From positions 124,001-188,000 of the forward strand of contig JAHQIW010006392.1 in assembly GCA_019055375.1 (NCBI GenBank): 64,000 nucleotides of DNA, read 5' to 3'. The position numbers and the translations under genes are program-made. The DNA is from Parelaphostrongylus tenuis (taxonomy: Eukaryota; Nematoda; Chromadorea; Rhabditida; Metastrongylidae). Under the pieces are notes generated by a model. That model did not search any database and had not been told where the DNA came from. It saw nothing but the letters and a program-made list of their open reading frames with translations. This document shows positions 12,395-23,486 of the stretch, in pieces. Position 1 is the stretch's first letter; every line of letters starts with the position of its first letter.

Positions 12395-12468
12395 CGACCT
12401 CAAACGGGATTTGAACTGCGCTTCACGCATCCTGGGGGAGCGTGCTATCAGTACACCGCCAAAGCACT
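12395..12468 (-). repeat. tRNA-like SINE head (family 2)
   Basis: The minus strand runs from GCTTTGGCGGTGTACTGAT to CAGTTCAAATCCCG. It is the inverted-arm partner of 27497-27568. Confidence 0.55.
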
Positions 12469-12654
12469 ATTTCGTCACTATTCATTTATCAATATCTCTG
12501 TGATAACTAGCAGCTACTAACCTTTAGCAAGTTTCGTGATTTTCTAACAATTTTATTGCTTTTTTTCCTAGTGCTATGATGTTCCGATCACACCTAAAAG
12601 AAATATTCTGTAAGAATGTTAAAAGCCATTCCGAGATTATCACGTCAGGCCATA

Positions 12655-12690
12655 TACGTGTTTCGGAGGTATCGCCCACTTCATCAGTGG
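12655..12690 (-). other. CUGAUGAAG...CCGAAAC hairpin (hammerhead-like)
   Basis: The minus strand reads CTGATGAAGTGGGCGATACC and then TCCGAAACACG. It keeps the hammerhead strings CUGAUGA and GAAA with a hairpin between, but the first stem II pair is A-C. The arm partner at 27274-27300 keeps the same layout, with stem GAG/CTC. Confidence 0.45.
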
Positions 12691-12978
12691 CAGACACTCC
12701 ACACAGCCCACCTTGTAGCAGAAAGAGAAGACGTATGTGGTGGTAGCACAGTACACAATGACATTGCGTTACCACCACTTTTTTCAGTCGATGGATCCCG
12801 ATGGCCACCTGTCACCTGTCACCTGTCGTCCCGTTGATCGTCGAGTGACTCGAGCGGGTGCCAGCAACTCGTCCATTTTTCCCTATCGCGTGCAAGAGTA
12901 GCCCAGTGGGTCCTCCTCGGATTCGCTGAGCACCATATCTTTCTTCTATCGCTTTCGTGAAGAAATCGGACCAACGGG

Positions 12979-13893
12979 TCAGTGGTCTTCCTTTAGAGCG
13001 CTTGACGTCCCGATGTCCAGTCGGTAAAGGCTCTCGTCCATCGGTTGTCGTTGAAGCGCATCACGTGTCCGGCCTACGTTATTTTCGATATCCTGGCGTG
13101 TAGAACGGCGTCTCTGATTTTCGATCGTTGACGTAGGTCGGCACTTCGGATCTTTTCTCCCATTTGCGAGATACGGGATACTCCTAGCATCGACTTTCGA
13201 CTGCGCGTTCGATAACGCCAAGTGACTTTCATCCTGCTTACGTAGCGACCAGGTTTTTGCTGCATACGTTAGGGCAGGGATAATTGTCGAGTCGAAAAGG
13301 TGGGCACGGAGCCGGATGTTCTTTGTCCTCTTCACTACATCTTCGATGCTCTTAAACGTTCCCCAAGCCGCTCGTTTCCTCCTGATCAACTCTGGAGCTA
13401 GGTCGCTCATCATATTGATTTCACTACCTAGATAGACGTAGCTGGAGCATTCGGAGACTTGTCGTTCCGTTGAGCGTGAATGGGCATTAGAAACCCATCC
13501 GTTCGTCATGAACATTGTTTTCGTTAGATTCAGTTGAAGACCAATCTTTCCACAGGCGTTATCGAAATCGGTCAACATTCGTTCCGCTTGGCTGATGTTT
13601 GGTTATGAGAACGATATCGCAACAAAGCGAACATGGTTTAATTGTCGACCGTCAATTTTCACTCCCATATCGTCCCATTCTGAATTTCGCATGACGTTTT
13701 TCAGGGTGGCAGTGAATAGTTTTGGCAAAATTGTATCGCCTTGTCGAACCCCTCTTCTTATGTAAATGGTGATATTGTTGTAGAATGGAGATATTTTGGT
13801 CGAGAAATCTTTGTAAAGCTCGCGAAGAATCATTATGTACCGAGTAGGGACGCCTTGGTTATCCAGAGCCTCTATAGCCGCCTCTGTTTCCAC
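12979..13893 (-). pseudogene. RTE reverse transcriptase core and C-terminal region
   Basis: Two open segments (13603-13893 and 12979-13578). The first has ALDNQGVPTRYI and RRGVRQGDTILPKLFTATLK; the second has QLNLTKTMFMTNGWV and RKRAAWGTFKSIEDVVKRT. The break between them falls exactly at the catalytic FADD motif, which has lost bases, so this copy cannot make active reverse transcriptase. Confidence 0.85.
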
Positions 13894-14202
13894 TGAATCA
13901 AAGGCTTTCTTCAGATCGATGAAAGTGAGACAGAGTGGTTGTTTGTACCCTCGTGAAACTTCACTGAGTCTTGTAATAGTGTGGATGTGGTCTATGGTAC
14001 TAAATCCTTTTCGGAACCCTGCTTGATCGCATGGCTGTCCTTCGTCCAGTGTTCTGTCAATCCTGTTTAGGATGACTCAAGTAAAGAGTTTATAAACAAC
14101 GGACAGCAAGCAGATTGGGCGATAATTGCCTATGTCGTGAAGGTCTCCCTTTTTGAACAGCAATACGGTCTTGCTGGTTTTCCATAGAATAGGGACCTTG
14201 CA

Positions 14203-14772
14203 TTATGATAGGTAGTGAGTGAAGAGCCGAGCCAAGGTGCTGATGAGAACAGGCGGCACATTCTTCAGGTGTTCTGGTCTAATCCTGTCTGGACTGGGTG
14301 TTGTTTTGTTCTTCATCGACGATATAGCATATCGGATTTCGGAAGGGAGGACCGGCGGGACGACATATTCGTCCTCTTTCAATTTATATGACAGTAAAAA
14401 GACATGGTTAGCGAAGAGATCCGAGTAGCATTGGTGGATGATTTTCTCCATAGCCCTTCTCGAAGCAGTAAATGTCCCGTCAGGGTATCGGAGTGCAATC
14501 ATCTTAATCTTATACTTGGCGAAGCCTGGCTGGGCATTGCGAATGCTCTTTCCAGGTTCTGCAGCTTCTGCCATAACTGCTGCTCTTCTCTCTTTAAGGT
14601 CTTCTTTTATCGCTTCTCTGCAGCGTTTCGCAAGTTCGGACGTTAAGATTCGGTTGCCTGTAGCTCGTGCGATTCCACGTTGACGTATCAGCTCGAGTGT
14701 CTGCGGAGACAAGCGCTTCTTCGTGACCTTAGGACTCTCGGCTTTTATAGCGCTAACGTGAAGATATTCCAC
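14203..14772 (-). pseudogene. RTE linker and start of reverse transcriptase
   Basis: 189 codons. The linker contains KKRLSPQTLELIRQRG and the reverse transcriptase begins with PSPDRIRPEHLK. The frame ends near 14200; sense RT segments continue in another frame to about 13900. Confidence 0.85.
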
Positions 14773-14847
14773 GAGTCGATCGTATTCTTCGCCGATGTTG
14801 TCGACAACGGTATCTTCCCCAAAGCCGACTAATGACTTGAATACATC

Positions 14848-15147
14848 TCAGTTTATGATAGTTCTGGGATTTCGTTGCTTAAATTTAACGGCTTTCTCTC
14901 CTCTCCTCGAAAATCGGAACGTTGCGCGAAGGAGGCGATGGTCTGATCCCGTGTAGAACTTGGGAACAACAGCGACGTCGGTCAGGCAAAACCTTCGATT
15001 TACTATGATGTGATCTATTTCGTTATGGTGCTCTTCATTGGGAGACTCCCACGTCCATCGCTGAGAGAGGGGCTTTTGGAATTGCGAGTTACCATGGATG
15101 GTTTGGTTCGTCAATGATAAGCTCAGATAGCCTCTCACCCTGTTCAT
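14848..15147 (-). pseudogene. RTE endonuclease domain, 3' part
   Basis: 99 codons with NEIDHIIVNRRF and YTGSDHRLLRATF. These are the asparagine/aspartate and the catalytic SDH motifs of the RTE endonuclease. Confidence 0.85.
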
Positions 15148-15168
15148 TCCATTCTAGCCCGTGGGTCC

Positions 15169-15645
15169 CTATGTGACGCTCTTCAGATGTTCATCTAGGT
15201 CCAATATTTGCGTTAAAATCTCCGACAATGACCTTGAAAAATGTACAATCTTTTCTGAAGAATTTTTCGAGGTCCATGTAGAACGTTTCGAGTTCGTCTT
15301 CGTCATAGCTGATGTTGGTGCGTAAGCAACGAAGATGGTCAAAGCCGGCGTAGAGCCACATCGTCTCAACCGTAATCCTCCGATACGGGTTGTTAGTTGT
15401 TCAAACAAATCGATGTTCACGGTCAAATTCGATTTGGCGAGGACGCCAACGCCGCCGACACCTCTGCGTTCGCATGTACCAAGGAACAGTTCTTCTCCGG
15501 TGTCATAAACAGCGTGAAAAGGATGGCGCCTTCTTGTCTCAGCCAGGCCAATGACATCGTACCTAATTCTTCTTGCTTGAATCAATAGATCTTCTACAGC
15601 GGATTTGCGAGCAAGGTTTGCTGCGCTGTAGGTACAGATCGTCAT
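15169..15645 (-). pseudogene. RTE endonuclease domain, 5' part
   Basis: 158 codons with the start motif of exonuclease-endonuclease-phosphatase domains (TICTYSAANLA, then GLAETRR). A frameshift near 15180 separates it from the rest of the domain (EIDHI and SDHR motifs) at 14848-15147. Confidence 0.85.
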
Positions 15646-16164
15646 TTTAGTCCGTTTCGATCTTGGCAGCCTAGTCCGGCCCTGAGATTTTAGCAGCCTC
15701 TCCCTGCTCGTCCTACCTGGCGCTGCCGTACCAGGGGCTCTTGCGCGGTCAGGGGAATGAGGCCCATATCTGTTACTGTTTTTGGCATTTTGATATCCAA
15801 CGTGTAGCTTGCCAGGCTCTCAGCGTGAGGGCTGGGTACTCACGAGTTGCTTGCCAGTCTCTTCGAAGGAGCGGGAGGAGTTTCTTTGTTGGAGGCGACT
15901 CCTAACCGCCTCCCATGTACTTCCCAGCCGCTTGATTGCAGGCTTTTGGCCGAGTTGACTCGTAAAAAAAGTTTTGTCAAGTCGGCGCTGCAGAAGCAGG
16001 GAGCTCATCTCCTGAATCCACCTGCGTCTCTGGGAAGCACACGGTCGCTTTTGGTTCTCCTTTTATTCTCCTATCCACTACCTGGGACGCGCCACGTGAC
16101 CTCGCGACTAACCGGGCGGGATCCCTCAAAGAGGGAGGGCCGTGGATCTCGATGGTAGATATAT

Positions 16165-16980
16165 AAATTGATCTACCTCAAAGACTGGTGGTTTTTATAT
16201 GACTTTGAAGATGACGACTTTGTACCTTAAAAACGCCGTTTCCGAGAAGTTCTCGGATTTATTAAGCAAAAACGAATGAAATTGCTTGAGCTTGATACAG
16301 TTAAACTGCACAGTTTCTTGCAAACATAATCATTTACAACTTGTTCATAGCTGCTTGAAGTTGGAGATGTCGTGGGAACAAATTCGCTTCTTTCTGGTGC
16401 ACGAATGTTGCGTAGAAAAAATGCTAGTGAAGTGGAGCACAGGATTAATGGAGCTTGGAGCCAGCTTTATCTTGAAGGAAGTGTAGACAAGTTGTGTATC
16501 AAAATGTTTGCAAAAAATGCACAATTGAACGATACCGAGGTCATGCAATCTCATTGCAAAAATCATATTGAAGAATCAAAGCGGCATGAACCTTGCCATT
16601 TTGCTGCGTGATAACGATCGACTTCATATTGCAAAACAGATCGGAAACGTGATAAAATAGGTGAGGTAAGAGGTTTTAGGAGGTTTTACCTAGCTCGCCT
16701 TACTCTCCCGACATTGCATGTTATATTAGCATTTGAAATTATCAAATTCAAGCTATCAATCAGCAAATTTTTGAAATTGGCGTTTTTCAGGTATAAAAAT
16801 TGCCATCTTTGAAATCCTATAAAAACGGTCATGCAAAATATGTTGCACATAAAAAATACAAATAAGTAGCTTTTTTGACTCTTTTTCAAATAAGAAAAAC
16901 TACTTACATATCTTTGATTTTACTACTATTTTAGCAAAAAAAGGAAACAGTGGAGTCACATTTGTACATCTAAAACTAAC
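16165..16980 (+). mobile_element. Mariner-related foldback element (left arm)
   Basis: The plus strand has a mariner D,D34D remnant: LLRDNDRLHIAKQIGNVIK near 16590-16640, then in a shifted frame a PYSPDIA-like segment near 16700-16720. The ends are inverted: gactttgaagatgacgactt at 16201 faces its complement near 16800, and the right end finishes with gtggagtcacatttgtacat. The arm partner is at 26383-27125. Confidence 0.65.
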
Positions 16981-17399
16981 TTATCACTAGTATCAAGCAA
17001 AAAAAAAAAGAAACACACTGACTACAGTGAATTATTCGTATGTTCCTAAGAAAAGAATTGAAAAGTTATTGGAAAACGTAAAAAAACGTAACATACGTTT
17101 ACCTCGACACGTCCGCTTACTGTTGTCTTTCAGCTCGAATGACTTCACTAATGTCAGTAGAACACATAACGAAAGACAGCCACTATGGAGAAGCATTCAA
17201 AATTCTTTGAATGGTGCAAGGTGTACAGCACAATTCAATAATCACTTTTCCTTATCAGAAACCAACTTCAGCTGCGGTTATGAAGCTCGGTATAGTTGGC
17301 TTGTTATTACTGTGCCTCCAATTAACATTTCAACTAAGGTTGCGAACTTGATCCGAAAATTCTTTTTTCCAAGTGATCTAACTATTAAGTAACATTGAT

Positions 17400-17790
17400 T
17401 GAAATAATTTCCGTTTGCTTGGATGCGGTTTGCCTACGCTCCAGCAACGAATCAGTTCCGCGCTCATAAAGCTCAATATTCTTCTATGAGAACCCACGAG
17501 TCAATTTACGATGCAAATGATTGGTGTCTCGAACCTCTTTTGGTTCAACCAGTGCTCCAGTGATGTAAAGAGATGGAAATCGGACGGAGACAGATCTGGC
17601 AAATACGGCAGACGATTAAGAGTTTCTAGCCCAATTAGGGAAACTTCTTCCTTGCTTGCTATCAAAGTGTGGCTTTGCATTGTCCTGAAGCGGGATGACT
17701 TGACGACTGCGGTGACGTGGAATTTCTTGATTGCGACTATCGAATTGCTGACTTCATCGTTAGTACATTGCATTTAGACAGACGGAGAAT
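17400..17790 (-). pseudogene. Mariner-like transposase, C-terminal part
   Basis: The minus strand encodes NRLPYLPDLSPSDFHLFTSL followed by EHWLNQKRFE, the region around the third catalytic aspartate (YSPDLxPSDxHLF). After several stops comes a decayed equivalent of the xERxQxxIDxNG end. The N-terminal half is missing. It is followed by the AT-rich edge of another foldback element. Confidence 0.75.
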
Positions 17791-17934
17791 TCTTTAATTA
17801 ATGTTATTTGATACTTTCGACAACCTGAAAAGAAAATAAATTTTCAAATTTTTGGATCAAGTTCGGGAACTTAATTGAAGATCTAATACTTGGTACAAGA
17901 GGATTTTTCACGATCTGCACAACATGGAATACAT

Positions 17935-18824
17935 TAGGTGTACAAATATCACTCCGCCGTTTTTGCTATAATAATAACAGAAATAAAGATATGCAAATTT
18001 TTTTATTTGGAAGTGTGTTAGAACACCATTTTTTACGCTTCATGAACAAAATAGTTTATATAATGGTTTTATAGGACTTTGAAGATGACGACTTTTGCAT
18101 CTGATAAACGTCAGTTTTCTAAATTTGCTAATTTCTAATTTAAATGTGGTAATTTCAAGCGGTGAGACAATGCCATGTCGGGAGAGTAAGGCGGGTAAGA
18201 TAAAACCTCCTGAAACCTCCCACCTCATCTCTTTTATGACGTTTCGATCGGTTTGAAACATAAAGTAAAGTGAACATGAAGCATTATCATGTAGCAAAAT
18301 TGCAGAGTTTGCACCGTTCTAGTTTTCTGAAATGATCTTTGCGGTTTCAGTTTCATAGCATCGGTACCGTTCAATTGCGCATTTTTTTGCGAACATTGTC
18401 ATATAAAGCAAGCCTGTACTTGCTGTAAGAATGAGAGTATTTTCCACTAGGCGCCATTCGTGTATGAATAGCGAGTTCCTAGCAAATTTGTTCACTTCTC
18501 CAGCTTAAAGCAAGTATAGGCAAGTTGTGTACCAAGATGTTTGCAAGAAAATGCGCAACTGACAGAAACTAAAATCAGGCAATTTCAAATACTCCGATTA
18601 TGAATTTCGCGAAGTAAATTTGCCGCAGATGGAGTTTTTCGTATGGAAACTCGTGATCCTCAAAGCAATATAAAAACCATCAGGTAAAGTATTTTGTATG
18701 TGAAAAATTTATGAATAGATAGCGTTTTTAACGCACTTCCAAACAAAAGAAAAATTTTACACATCTTCACTTTTACTCATATTGCAGCAAAGAAAAAAGG
18801 CGGAGTCATTTTTGTGCACCTAAG
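17935..18824 (-). mobile_element. Mariner-related foldback element, most complete copy
   Basis: About 0.9 kb with long inverted ends: ttaggtgtacaaatatcact at the left is mirrored by gtcatttttgtgcacctaa at 18806-18824. A central loop near 18400-18530 holds gcctgtacttgct facing agcaagtataggc. The minus strand (18175-18297) carries HDNA followed by NVIKEMRWEV and GGFILPALLS, a mariner DNARPH segment with a shifted PYSPD continuation. I read the family as internally rearranged, non-autonomous mariner derivatives. Confidence 0.7.
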
Positions 18825-19823
18825 GCAAAGCATACAAAGCCGATATTTTTTGGCTGACACCTGCAGCATATTCGCTTCACTGATGATACCGACCTTATGA
18901 TGGGAAGCAAAGGAGAACCAAAATCTCTGTTTCTCAATCTGAGTTGTGTAAACAGCGGTCTTCTCTTCATAGCAATGTTCATAAGAAAGAATTTGCTTTT
19001 GGGACACCATTCACTCCAAAACGGAACGAATATCTTCGAGTATTCTATCAATGTGAATCTGTGAATTGAGAAGTCAACACGGTGAACGGTTTAGCTGCAG
19101 TGATATGCCCGAAGGAAGCAAACAGTATGGAAAGCTCATAAGATTATAGAGGATTAACGTAGTAAGCAAAAACGGCCGGTTTCATGCCCACCTTTGAACG
19201 CTGTTGTTCTCTACACTAATCAACCATTTGATAACGTGTACGCTTCATGAGCAGAGTGAATGATCAATAGACGTGGTTAAATTCTGTTTAAAAAGCTATC
19301 GTAACAGCATCACGGGAACGATTATTCTGATAGACTCTGTTTCAGGAAGAAATTGTGATAAAGAATAAGCAAAGTTACATCATCTCTCTCACTTTATTTT
19401 ATGCCCTGGCTAATGGTGTTACACAATAAGACAATCTGGACATACGCTTTAGTATTGAACAGGTGTCAAATACTTGATTTTTCAACAAATCGTAATTTTT
19501 AGAGGACTATCACTGAAACAGGGGCAGCAGCAAAAAAAGGTGGAGACTTTTAATAGATCGAAAAAAGAACTACATTGAATGGAAAGCCAAGACACTAATC
19601 AACTGACGAACTCGTATCCAAGTGAGCCTTGCAAACTCGACAATTTCATGGGAATAATAGTGCGCATATTGAGTCAGCAGCTCAGTTATATCGAAAGCAT
19701 TACACATAGTGCGTTGAACACTGTTTTCTGATTATAGCCGGCACACGCAAGATTATGCTAGAGTGTAACTGGCCGGTAACATTAAGCAATTTGGATATGC
19801 GAAGAACACTCCATCTACGAGAT
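18825..19823. other. No gene recognised
   Basis: AT-rich, with short open frames only on both strands; no known domain or RNA gene seen. Confidence 0.5.
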
Positions 19824-19987
19824 TCAAAGAAGTTCACAGCACACTGTAGTTTCTAGATTTTCACCAAGACGGCAATAGTGGTTTTGTGGGCACAGTGGAG
19901 TGTCGCTTGGGCCGTAAATTACAAGCGACCGGTTTCGTTGGCGTCTTGCCGGATGGCAGAAGCGGCAAGGGTCCTTGCCATCAACGA
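19824..19987 (-). CDS. Exon with a lustrin-type cysteine domain, C-terminal
   Basis: The minus strand encodes VDGKDPCRFCHPARRQRNRS, then GPSDTPLCPQNHYCRLGENL and ETTVCCELL, then TGA. The spacing C..C...P.C(P)...YxC..G....TTVCC is the lustrin-type cysteine repeat, found in nematodes in secreted proteins, often with Kunitz domains. A plausible acceptor (ggcgaaag) precedes it. I could not find a Kunitz or signal-peptide exon upstream (to about 20.5 kb), so this may be the last exon of a gene with long introns or an isolated remnant. The frame is open and the cysteines are intact. Confidence 0.5.
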
Positions 19988-20561
19988 CTTTCGCCAAAAT
20001 AGAGTACGAGATTGCACAGAATACGTTCATGAAATTGCTCACTCGACCTCTCTCTCTCCAAGAGTACGCTGGAAATCCAGTTATTATGCGAGCAGTGAGT
20101 TTTTCTCTGAATCTTTTCTGACACTGAGGAGTTCTTCTGATAGTTTACGCCTCATGTAAGACAGGAGTAATCTGAATATTGAACAACGGTGTGAAGCGGT
20201 GCACATAATAAGTCTACGAAGGTGTCTGTTTAGCCAGTACAGCTTGCACTGTAGTTGCCGTGCAACTCACGAATTTTTTTGAGTTCTGTATGCTAGAGAT
20301 TCTCCATGATGGTTCACCACCTAAACTGGGATGTGAATCTTACTGGTTGTCAAAATGCAGTGTAAGACGGCTGTTCATCTCCCAGCGTTGGTAAGCTGAT
20401 CGTTTCCTCATCAAAAATAGTACTAAAAAGATGTCATGCCACAAAGATGGTGACCATTGGCTCGTTGAGAGAGAGTTAAATACAGTGAGCAGACGTGGTG
20501 TGTGCCTGATGCGAATGGAGCCAAATATGTCCTAGGCTACAGTTCCTAGACGTGACTGATA

Positions 20562-20700
20562 TTTGAGCCAACTTGTCATGTGGTCTGATAAGGGCGCTTG
20601 TACAGCCCGGTACAGGTGTTTCGTCCTTATAGACTCGTCAGCCAGGCAGAACCCGTCGTCTGTCGATCTTTTCATAGTCAGATCTCTCTGGAGAATATTG
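20562..20700 (-). mobile_element. Hammerhead-bearing element, single arm
   Basis: Starts with tttgagccaacttgtcatgt, as in the paired copies, then the ribozyme motif, then an agaacccgtcgtctg segment. No facing inverted arm is evident nearby; the next copy starts 200 nt to the right in the same orientation. Confidence 0.6.
20605..20647 (-). ncRNA. Type-I hammerhead ribozyme motif 1 (core intact)
   Basis: Minus strand: stem I 5' arm GCCTGG, core CTGACGA, stem II GTC-TATAAG-GAC, GAA, stem III ACAC/CTGT (three of four pairs), A at the cleavage position, stem I 3' arm CCGGGC. Stem I pairs over six bases with one G-U. All conserved core positions are present. The loopless stem III suggests action as a dimer or in tandem transcripts. 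This is the best stem I and II set in the window. Confidence 0.8.
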
Positions 20701-20946
20701 TTCTAGAACTAAAACAATTTAATCACTGAGATGGTTTGTCCATGCGCACTGTGAGAGGTCCATACGAAATGCTTTCAGAGTTAGCATGTCATCAGTAGAG
20801 AAAAAACTTTGACTAAACAGATTTATGTACTATAGCTGTATTGGATTTTTTTTATCAGGAAAGCTTCATGAATGGGGATTTCAGTATTTTTTATAATTGT
20901 TATCTGAGCCAACTTGTCATGTGGTATGTTAATAGGCTCTTGTACA

Positions 20947-20990
20947 GCTCGATACATGTGTTTCAACCTTGACAATCTCGTTAGTCGGGC
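20947..20990 (-). ncRNA. Hammerhead motif 2 (core damaged)
   Basis: Minus strand: stem I GCCCGA with TCGAGC, core CTAACGA (G5 to A), stem II GATT...GGTT, GAA, ACACATGT, A17. The G5 change should abolish cleavage. Confidence 0.65.
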
Positions 20991-21303
20991 AGAACCCTCC
21001 GTCTTTTAGCCTGTCCCCTCCAGGTGCTCCAGTCCCCACACTAAAAGTTTGAGACGGAAAACGATTTACACTACGCTGCCGTCAAATGAAGATCACCAGA
21101 TCATTAGTGTTGTACACTCAATTGCTCTTCGGTGGTGTTTTGAAATATATTACACCGTTCGTTTCGATACAGGTACAGCGGTACAACATTACCGATCTGG
21201 TAATATTCACTTGACGTAGTGCAGTGTAAATAGTTCGTCGTCGTCTACCCTTAGTGTGGGGAGTCAAGCAGCATAAGAGGATTGCCTAAATGACGAGCGG
21301 TAC

Positions 21304-21347
21304 TGCCGACTGACGAGATTGTCAAGGTCGAAACACTTGTGTTGGGC
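21304..21347 (+). ncRNA. Hammerhead motif 3 (cleavage base changed)
   Basis: Plus strand: core CTGACGA intact, stem II GATT-GTCAA-GGTC, GAA, ACACTTGT. The cleavage-site base is G, which hammerheads do not normally accept, and stem I has lost a pair. Confidence 0.68.
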
Positions 21348-21449
21348 TGTACAATAGCCCATTTGACAGATCACGTGACAAGTTGGCTAACTTCATAGTC
21401 AATAACAATTAAGAGATATATTGAGATTTAAGCATGGTCTTAAGAAAGC

Positions 21450-23480
21450 TTCGTGTGCTTTCGAAATGAACGGTAGAAATTCAGTATTCTTTTTTTGACC
21501 TCTCCCTGTTTTGAGATACCTTGCCGAAAGACGGACGTTGAGGAACAAATCGAAGAAATGCTACTGTGAATTACTAAAAGATATAATTGAAGTAAATGAT
21601 GTAATAGGGCTCTGAAAAGTAAAATAAAAGAATTTAAGCTCATATTGGATCATAGTCCAAATTGCGAATACATCCAAAGTTCAATAACCACATCGCTTGA
21701 GAAATTTCTCACTATTACTTTATGGCAGCTGATTCTTAACGTTTTGGGGCAGAGCTTTTTTCTATTCCTTCTCAGAATTTTGGTAATCACTCAGTACATC
21801 AAATTCCCACGATTTCGAAGATATGCTTGCTTTTTTTCTAATAAGGCCCTTGTATTGCGGTGTAGCGTCAAAATTAGAATACAGTTTTACACTTGGCGTG
21901 TTTTCGCTGAACAGAGTTTTTTCTCCAGACTTTCATTAATCTTTCGATAGCTCGAAAAACGGCAATTTCAATACTGTGAGAATTTACTGAAAAGATCTTT
22001 TTGGTGTGGTGTAGTAGCGAAAATAAAATTACATTTCACTTTTATTACGCATTATCGCAGTTCTTTCGAATCGCCGCCCAGCGACCTCAAAAAGATGCAG
22101 ATTTCGTCATTTATCTGAAAAGTTCTTCTTCGTGCAGTGGAAATTTGTAGGATTTTTTTTTCTCAGAAATCTAGAAGAAACTTTGTTCTATCGTTCATGA
22201 GGTGGACCTATTTTTTCAATTTCAAACTGTCAAACAAACTCGCTACGAAGCCTGTTACTAGGAAAGCGAAACGTAACCTTCTCTTCACTCTTCCAGGGTC
22301 CTCGAAATTTATGATATCAATTGACCACTAAAGACCTGTTAAAAGGCCATTTATGATCTCTAACTAAGCAAAAATGCGCGTTGAGTGTAAACGTGGTCTG
22401 CTACAGCACTCTATTAGGCCTTTAAAGAAAACCAAATATCATAATCGCCGATATTCAAGCTATCAAATCACTATTGAAAGTTTGAAGAATAAAACGAAAA
22501 ATTTCGTGTTCTCAAACCGTTTAAAGACGGGCATCCATAAAGAAATAATACTAGAAGTATATCCATCATTGAATGTCACTCACATGTCATGGCTTCGAGA
22601 AAAATATCGAGCAATTTGAGAAGTTTGTTCCGCTTGTGCAATGGAAGTTATCCGACGAATTTTCAGGTGTCTTGAAATTTTAATCTGTGCTATTCAGAAT
22701 CTTGACGGCGTTTTTTACCGCCATAATGCTCTATTTTCACCCACTACACATCCATTAAGTGGCCTGTAGTAAAATAGACTTTGTGAATGCACCCACTAAT
22801 GTACATTTAGAAAGTGGTTTTTTTTTGTTGAACGTTGACGTATGCGCTGTCAGAGTAAACTCACACGTCTCACACGCGTCAATGCACTGCGTTTAAGTGA
22901 CGAACTTATTCATGTTGCCCACGGATACCTTTGTAAGGAAGTCTGAAATCAGCAACACTTAATTGAATATTCTTTCGAAGCATTTGAATATTCTTTCATG
23001 TCTCATCTGACGTGATTCCCTGAATTCTGCGCATACCGTAGGCATTGCTCAGCACAGTTGTCGTAGTACCAACGAGTCTCCAATTCGTCACCACCTCCTA
23101 TCGCACGTTCCATCTCACAACGGTATACTACATTTGATTATTGGTCACACTGAATTTAGCCCTCATCTTAACATTGTTGTGGTCGGCAACTCTCATAGAA
23201 TTCGTCAGAAATATGAAAAACTGTGTTTTACGGCAATATCGCTCTAATAAGTGATTTGACAAGGTGAAAAAAGAAGTTCTGCAAATATTGAAGAATTAAG
23301 TGTTTACACCCTCAATTAAGCTCAAAGAACTCGGTTTTCGGACAGCAAGAGGTAGTAGCAAATAATGCACCGATGTGACTCTAGTAGTCTGCAGGACAAC
23401 CACCATTCGGTTGAAGATAACTGCAGGAAATCGCAATCTTAAATCGTTCATCATTGGTCGACCCTATAAGCCGCGATTGA
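21450..23480. other. No gene recognised
   Basis: AT-rich. Open frames of up to 101 codons (21645-21950) show no domain and low-complexity composition. No repeat family was recognised. Confidence 0.45.
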
Positions 23481-23486
23481 ATAACT

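Larger units (their letters stand above)
12805..16143 (-). mobile_element. RTE-type non-LTR retrotransposon, near full length, inactive
   Basis: A 3.3 kb minus-strand element. Its 5' region (15650-16143) precedes an apurinic-type endonuclease (from about 15645: TICTYSAANLA, DVIGLAETRR, then EIDHIIVNRRF and GSDHRLLRATF near 14900-15050). A linker follows, and then reverse transcriptase (SPDRIRPEHLK near 14250, GVRQGD near 13740, KIGLQLNLTKTMFMTNG near 13500) and an RTE-type C-terminus (RRKRAAWGTFKS, DARSIPYLA). The 3' end carries tandem ACAGGTG units (12805-12828), typical of RTE. It is broken by several frameshifts, and the reverse-transcriptase FADD motif near 13605-13625 is destroyed. A 12-nt repeat differing at one base flanks it (12793-12804 and 16144-16155), read as the target-site duplication. 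Confidence 0.93.
11556..17085. repeat. Left arm of a large inverted duplication
   Basis: Reverse-complement match to 26270-29345. Paired blocks: 11556-12345 with 28505-29345; 12346-12620 with 27360-27600; 12620-12804 with 27150-27345; 16150-17085 with 26270-27140. The RTE insertion at 12805-16143 is specific to this arm, and about 0.9 kb of the right arm (27600-28505) is missing here. Confidence 0.88.
20895..21445. mobile_element. Foldback element with two opposed hammerhead motifs
   Basis: Left arm (gagccaacttgtcatgtgg near 20908) and right arm (gacaagttggct near 21380) are inverted. Each holds a ribozyme motif, with a centre that is itself palindromic (gatcaccagatca near 21092 and ccgatctggtaatattcac near 21191). 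The right flank continues ttaagcatggtcttaagaaa, as after the 34.7 kb copy. Confidence 0.75.

Noticed and set aside
14219..14683. Plus-strand open frames of 69-81 codons
   Set aside because: They are antisense shadows of the RTE linker and reverse transcriptase and show no domain.
15847..16158. 103-codon plus-strand frame near the RTE 5' end
   Set aside because: It lies over the RTE 5' region in antisense. Composition follows the GC-richer element and not a gene.
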